Made by a program: the position numbers and the translations under genes
Notes under the pieces: model-generated
Databases searched by the model: none
What the model was told of the DNA's origin: nothing
What the model saw: only the letters and a program-made list of their open reading frames with translations
Source of the DNA: B16-G9 sp964400655
GTDB taxonomy: Bacteria > Bacteroidota > Bacteroidia > Bacteroidales > F082
Length of the DNA stretch: 16,644 nt
Reading direction: 5' to 3'
NCBI GenBank assembly: GCA_964400655.1
Contig: CAYNVN010000055.1
Location: 1 to 16,644, forward strand
Shown: piece by piece, positions 15,701-16,644 of the stretch
Layout: each line of letters opens with the position of its first letter
How positions within the stretch are numbered: position 1 is the stretch's first letter

Positions 15701-16644
15701 GGGAACATGAAATCACAAGCTGGCCCTACTGTACCCTGACCGCTAATATGAGCTGTACCTCCATAGTACATTTTTGTACCATCTTTCCAGATACCTCTCA
15801 ACAGGTTATAATATTCAGGTGCAATGCCCGGGTCGCTTTGAGCGGGATTACCACCATTGTTATGATAAACGAAACGGCGCATACCGAAACGTTCGTCGTC
15901 AATAATTCCATTTTGGAAGTTCACACCGTTAATACTAACGTCGCAAAGTTGAACAGCCACCATTTCTCCGGTATTCGGGTCAATTACGGAGTCATACTTC
16001 GGATTATCTATACCATCAGGATCAATATACGGACCCTGGAAGAAGTCAACACCAACAGCCGGTGGCTGGTCGCCATACGACTCCACATCGCCGTTGCCGT
16101 CAACAGCTTTACCATTGTAACAATAACCGAGTCCTCTGGCTACGTCACAACCAACAAAGTCATCCCAGGCATAACCAAGGTCGGTATCAACCCATGGTGA
16201 AAAATAGGTATTTGTTAATTCAAAAGTAGAACGGTTAATAATCTCGTAACTGTAAAAGGTCATGTTGTTAATCACATCGTTGGTGGCAAAAGCAAAAGCC
16301 TGAGCCCTTATCTCCATACCAATGGCCGAACCTTTTGTTTCGGTATGTGCATTACCTTTATCGTTAAACACCCACCATAAAGTCTGGTCACCTTTAATTA
16401 CCTGGTCAGCAAGCACACTACCATAAACAACACCTTCAATCTCTTCATCTTTAGTAGGTGTCTTGGTATGACATAAACTGTTGCTAATATCGTAGTAAGG
16501 ATAATCACCGGCATTGGGATCATATTCACCATCACCATCATTATCGTAAAACGGAGCCAGATAATAGCTTTGTCCTTTACCCGGATCACCGTGGGCAGGC
16601 CAGTTTTGGATTGATGCGGGAATTGAATAATCATCCGAAGGAAT
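12796..16644 (-). CDS. Giant secreted protein with C-terminal sorting-like domain (5' end cut by window)
   Basis: The frame is open to the window edge, so at least 1282 residues are seen and the N-terminus, including any signal peptide, is missing. The visible start has DNDGDGEYDP, a calcium-loop-like acid pattern (about residue 30-40). The middle is rich in Gly, Asp, Asn, Tyr and Trp, with strand-like segments such as GPFTLKPGAVNYITVGIPWARA and several Cys that could form disulphides. The last ~100 residues (from EIRVVPNPYYAYS) form an Ig-like fold: VKITNLPENCTITIYDASGI, IEWDLKN, GVPISGGVYYFHI. This resembles the type A sorting domain of type IX secretion or a FlgD-like Ig domain. It then continues past the usual end with KWFCTQRIPDLNTF. 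I do not know the function; a surface or extracellular structural role is inferred. Downstream in the same operon is a PorV-like protein. Confidence 0.8.
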   Translation of the reverse strand: MPSDDYSIPASIQNWPAHGDPGKGQSYYLAPFYDNDGDGEYDPNAGDYPYYDISNSLCHTKTPTKDEEIEGVVYGSVLADQVIKGDQTLWWVFNDKGNAHTETKGSAIGMEIRAQAFAFATNDVINNMTFYSYEIINRSTFELTNTYFSPWVDTDLGYAWDDFVGCDVARGLGYCYNGKAVDGNGDVESYGDQPPAVGVDFFQGPYIDPDGIDNPKYDSVIDPNTGEMVAVQLCDVSINGVNFQNGIIDDERFGMRRFVYHNNGGNPAQSDPGIAPEYYNLLRGIWKDGTKMYYGGTAHISGQGTVGPACDFMFPGDSDPCNWGTGGQPPNGGFNQNGFYWTEETGNNGSPNPPGDRRFMQSAGPFTLKPGAVNYITVGIPWARATSGGPWQSVELLRVVDDKCQKLFDNCFKVIDGPTAPDLTIEELDQRFIFYLSNSQSSNNYQEKYEEYDPNIIQPYPLDETKRSDSLYRFEGYQIFQLKNDQVSIESIHDPDLMRLVAQFDIKNGVTKLVNYYRDDAIGADVPVVEVYGGDNGISHSFEITQDAFATGDVRLVNNKVYYYTAIAYAYNEYMEYNTDPNVFKGLYGQMKPYLSGRKNIQLYSAMPHRTVNGTVINGDYNTRPEITRIAGYGNGGMSIELSDETVEEILSKPPASETNIFGGPDYPMVYNPVYKVNQGPVNIKVINPIGVKKGDYELWLDSLVRVKIYDVYDMAGLLGDSTSKLVAKWHIKDLGTGEVYDADTTIIKNNEQLFFDLGLSVQMTQPYQPGPINVGKISVDNSLNVVKAVLADNNGLIYSSVVYSDSASMWLSGIEDNDVPGFPLNWIRSGTYQSQESGIDDDWGMQSKPPNPWDPTEAYEKIARGTWAPYALTTYGNNSQIGSGAVQSEIGPALNGMSKVTCGMDDLASVDIVFTPDKSKWSRCPVIEMCHDSLLAEGHATQFGLRASPSVDKDGNFATIGSGPSDNPDDPNYISDHGMGWFPGYAINVETGERMNLMFSEDSYLGAFNGRDMLFNPPARDMELSSQILDENIFSGTGFSRTPVLGGKHYVYVMKHNQIIFDQLGVYMEFNSPAYDAGKYAFTILDTLIDNPLKVLVSNFYAQVMYVGMPMGVKGQDWLSNEATVKIRVATPYRRGYTSVDLDTVYPGMDVNNQYPVYQFTTKGIYTEYDDPDKMVSDLEEIRVVPNPYYAYSAYENNALDNRVKITNLPENCTITIYDASGIKIKRLTKDDPLTAIEWDLKNFAGVPISGGVYYFHIEAPEGEHVVKWFCTQRIPDLNTF

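Noticed and set aside
15562..16200. 212-codon plus-strand frame opposite the giant protein gene
   Set aside because: Shadow of the long minus-strand frame; no recognisable motif, and the minus frame continues intact to the edge.
16398..16634. Separate 78-codon minus-strand frame at the right edge
   Set aside because: The giant protein's own frame stays open through this stretch in another phase and encodes sensible motifs (DNDGDGEYDP), so no frameshift is needed.

Overview
The window looks like chromosomal DNA of a Bacteroidota species, probably in the Bacteroidales/Marinilabiliales area. This rests on four things: TAnnTTTG promoter boxes close in front of several genes, weak or absent Shine-Dalgarno sequences, a three-subunit succinate dehydrogenase/fumarate reductase of the Bacteroidota type, and a very large secreted protein with a C-terminal sorting-like domain next to a PorV-family outer-membrane protein. 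No tRNA, rRNA, CRISPR array, insertion sequence or prophage gene is visible.

Layout. Positions 1-865 carry no credible gene. They are a mosaic of extragenic repeats: three copies of a ~38-65 bp element in both orientations, a 9-bp-stem hairpin, GC palindromes, an 8-bp-period tandem tract, a duplicated 26/44-bp block and CACTCCAAACT iterations. Then follow, on the minus strand, a small protein made of four exact 25-residue W-repeats (866-1279) and an RluA-type pseudouridine synthase (1337-2224). Divergent from these on the plus strand run a fused DAHP synthase/chorismate mutase with its own terminator, then M23 peptidase - dxr - rseP packed as an operon (3529-6934).

From 7066 to the end everything is on the minus strand. 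There is an sdhCAB operon with a promoter and a terminator, a greA-HIT pair with a terminator, and a pair consisting of a giant secreted protein (5' end outside the window) followed by a PorV/PorQ-family protein. The giant protein and the PorV-like protein are separated by only 34 bp and probably work together at the outer membrane.

How the genes relate. Most are housekeeping: aromatic amino-acid entry, isoprenoid synthesis, envelope maintenance, respiration and transcription fidelity. The parts deserving a second look are the 25-residue-repeat protein, the giant protein/PorV-like pair with its unusual C-terminal tail, the greA promoter that fires straight through a strong terminator hairpin, and the repeat mosaic. 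I did not find a convincing defence system, biosynthetic cluster or mobile element.
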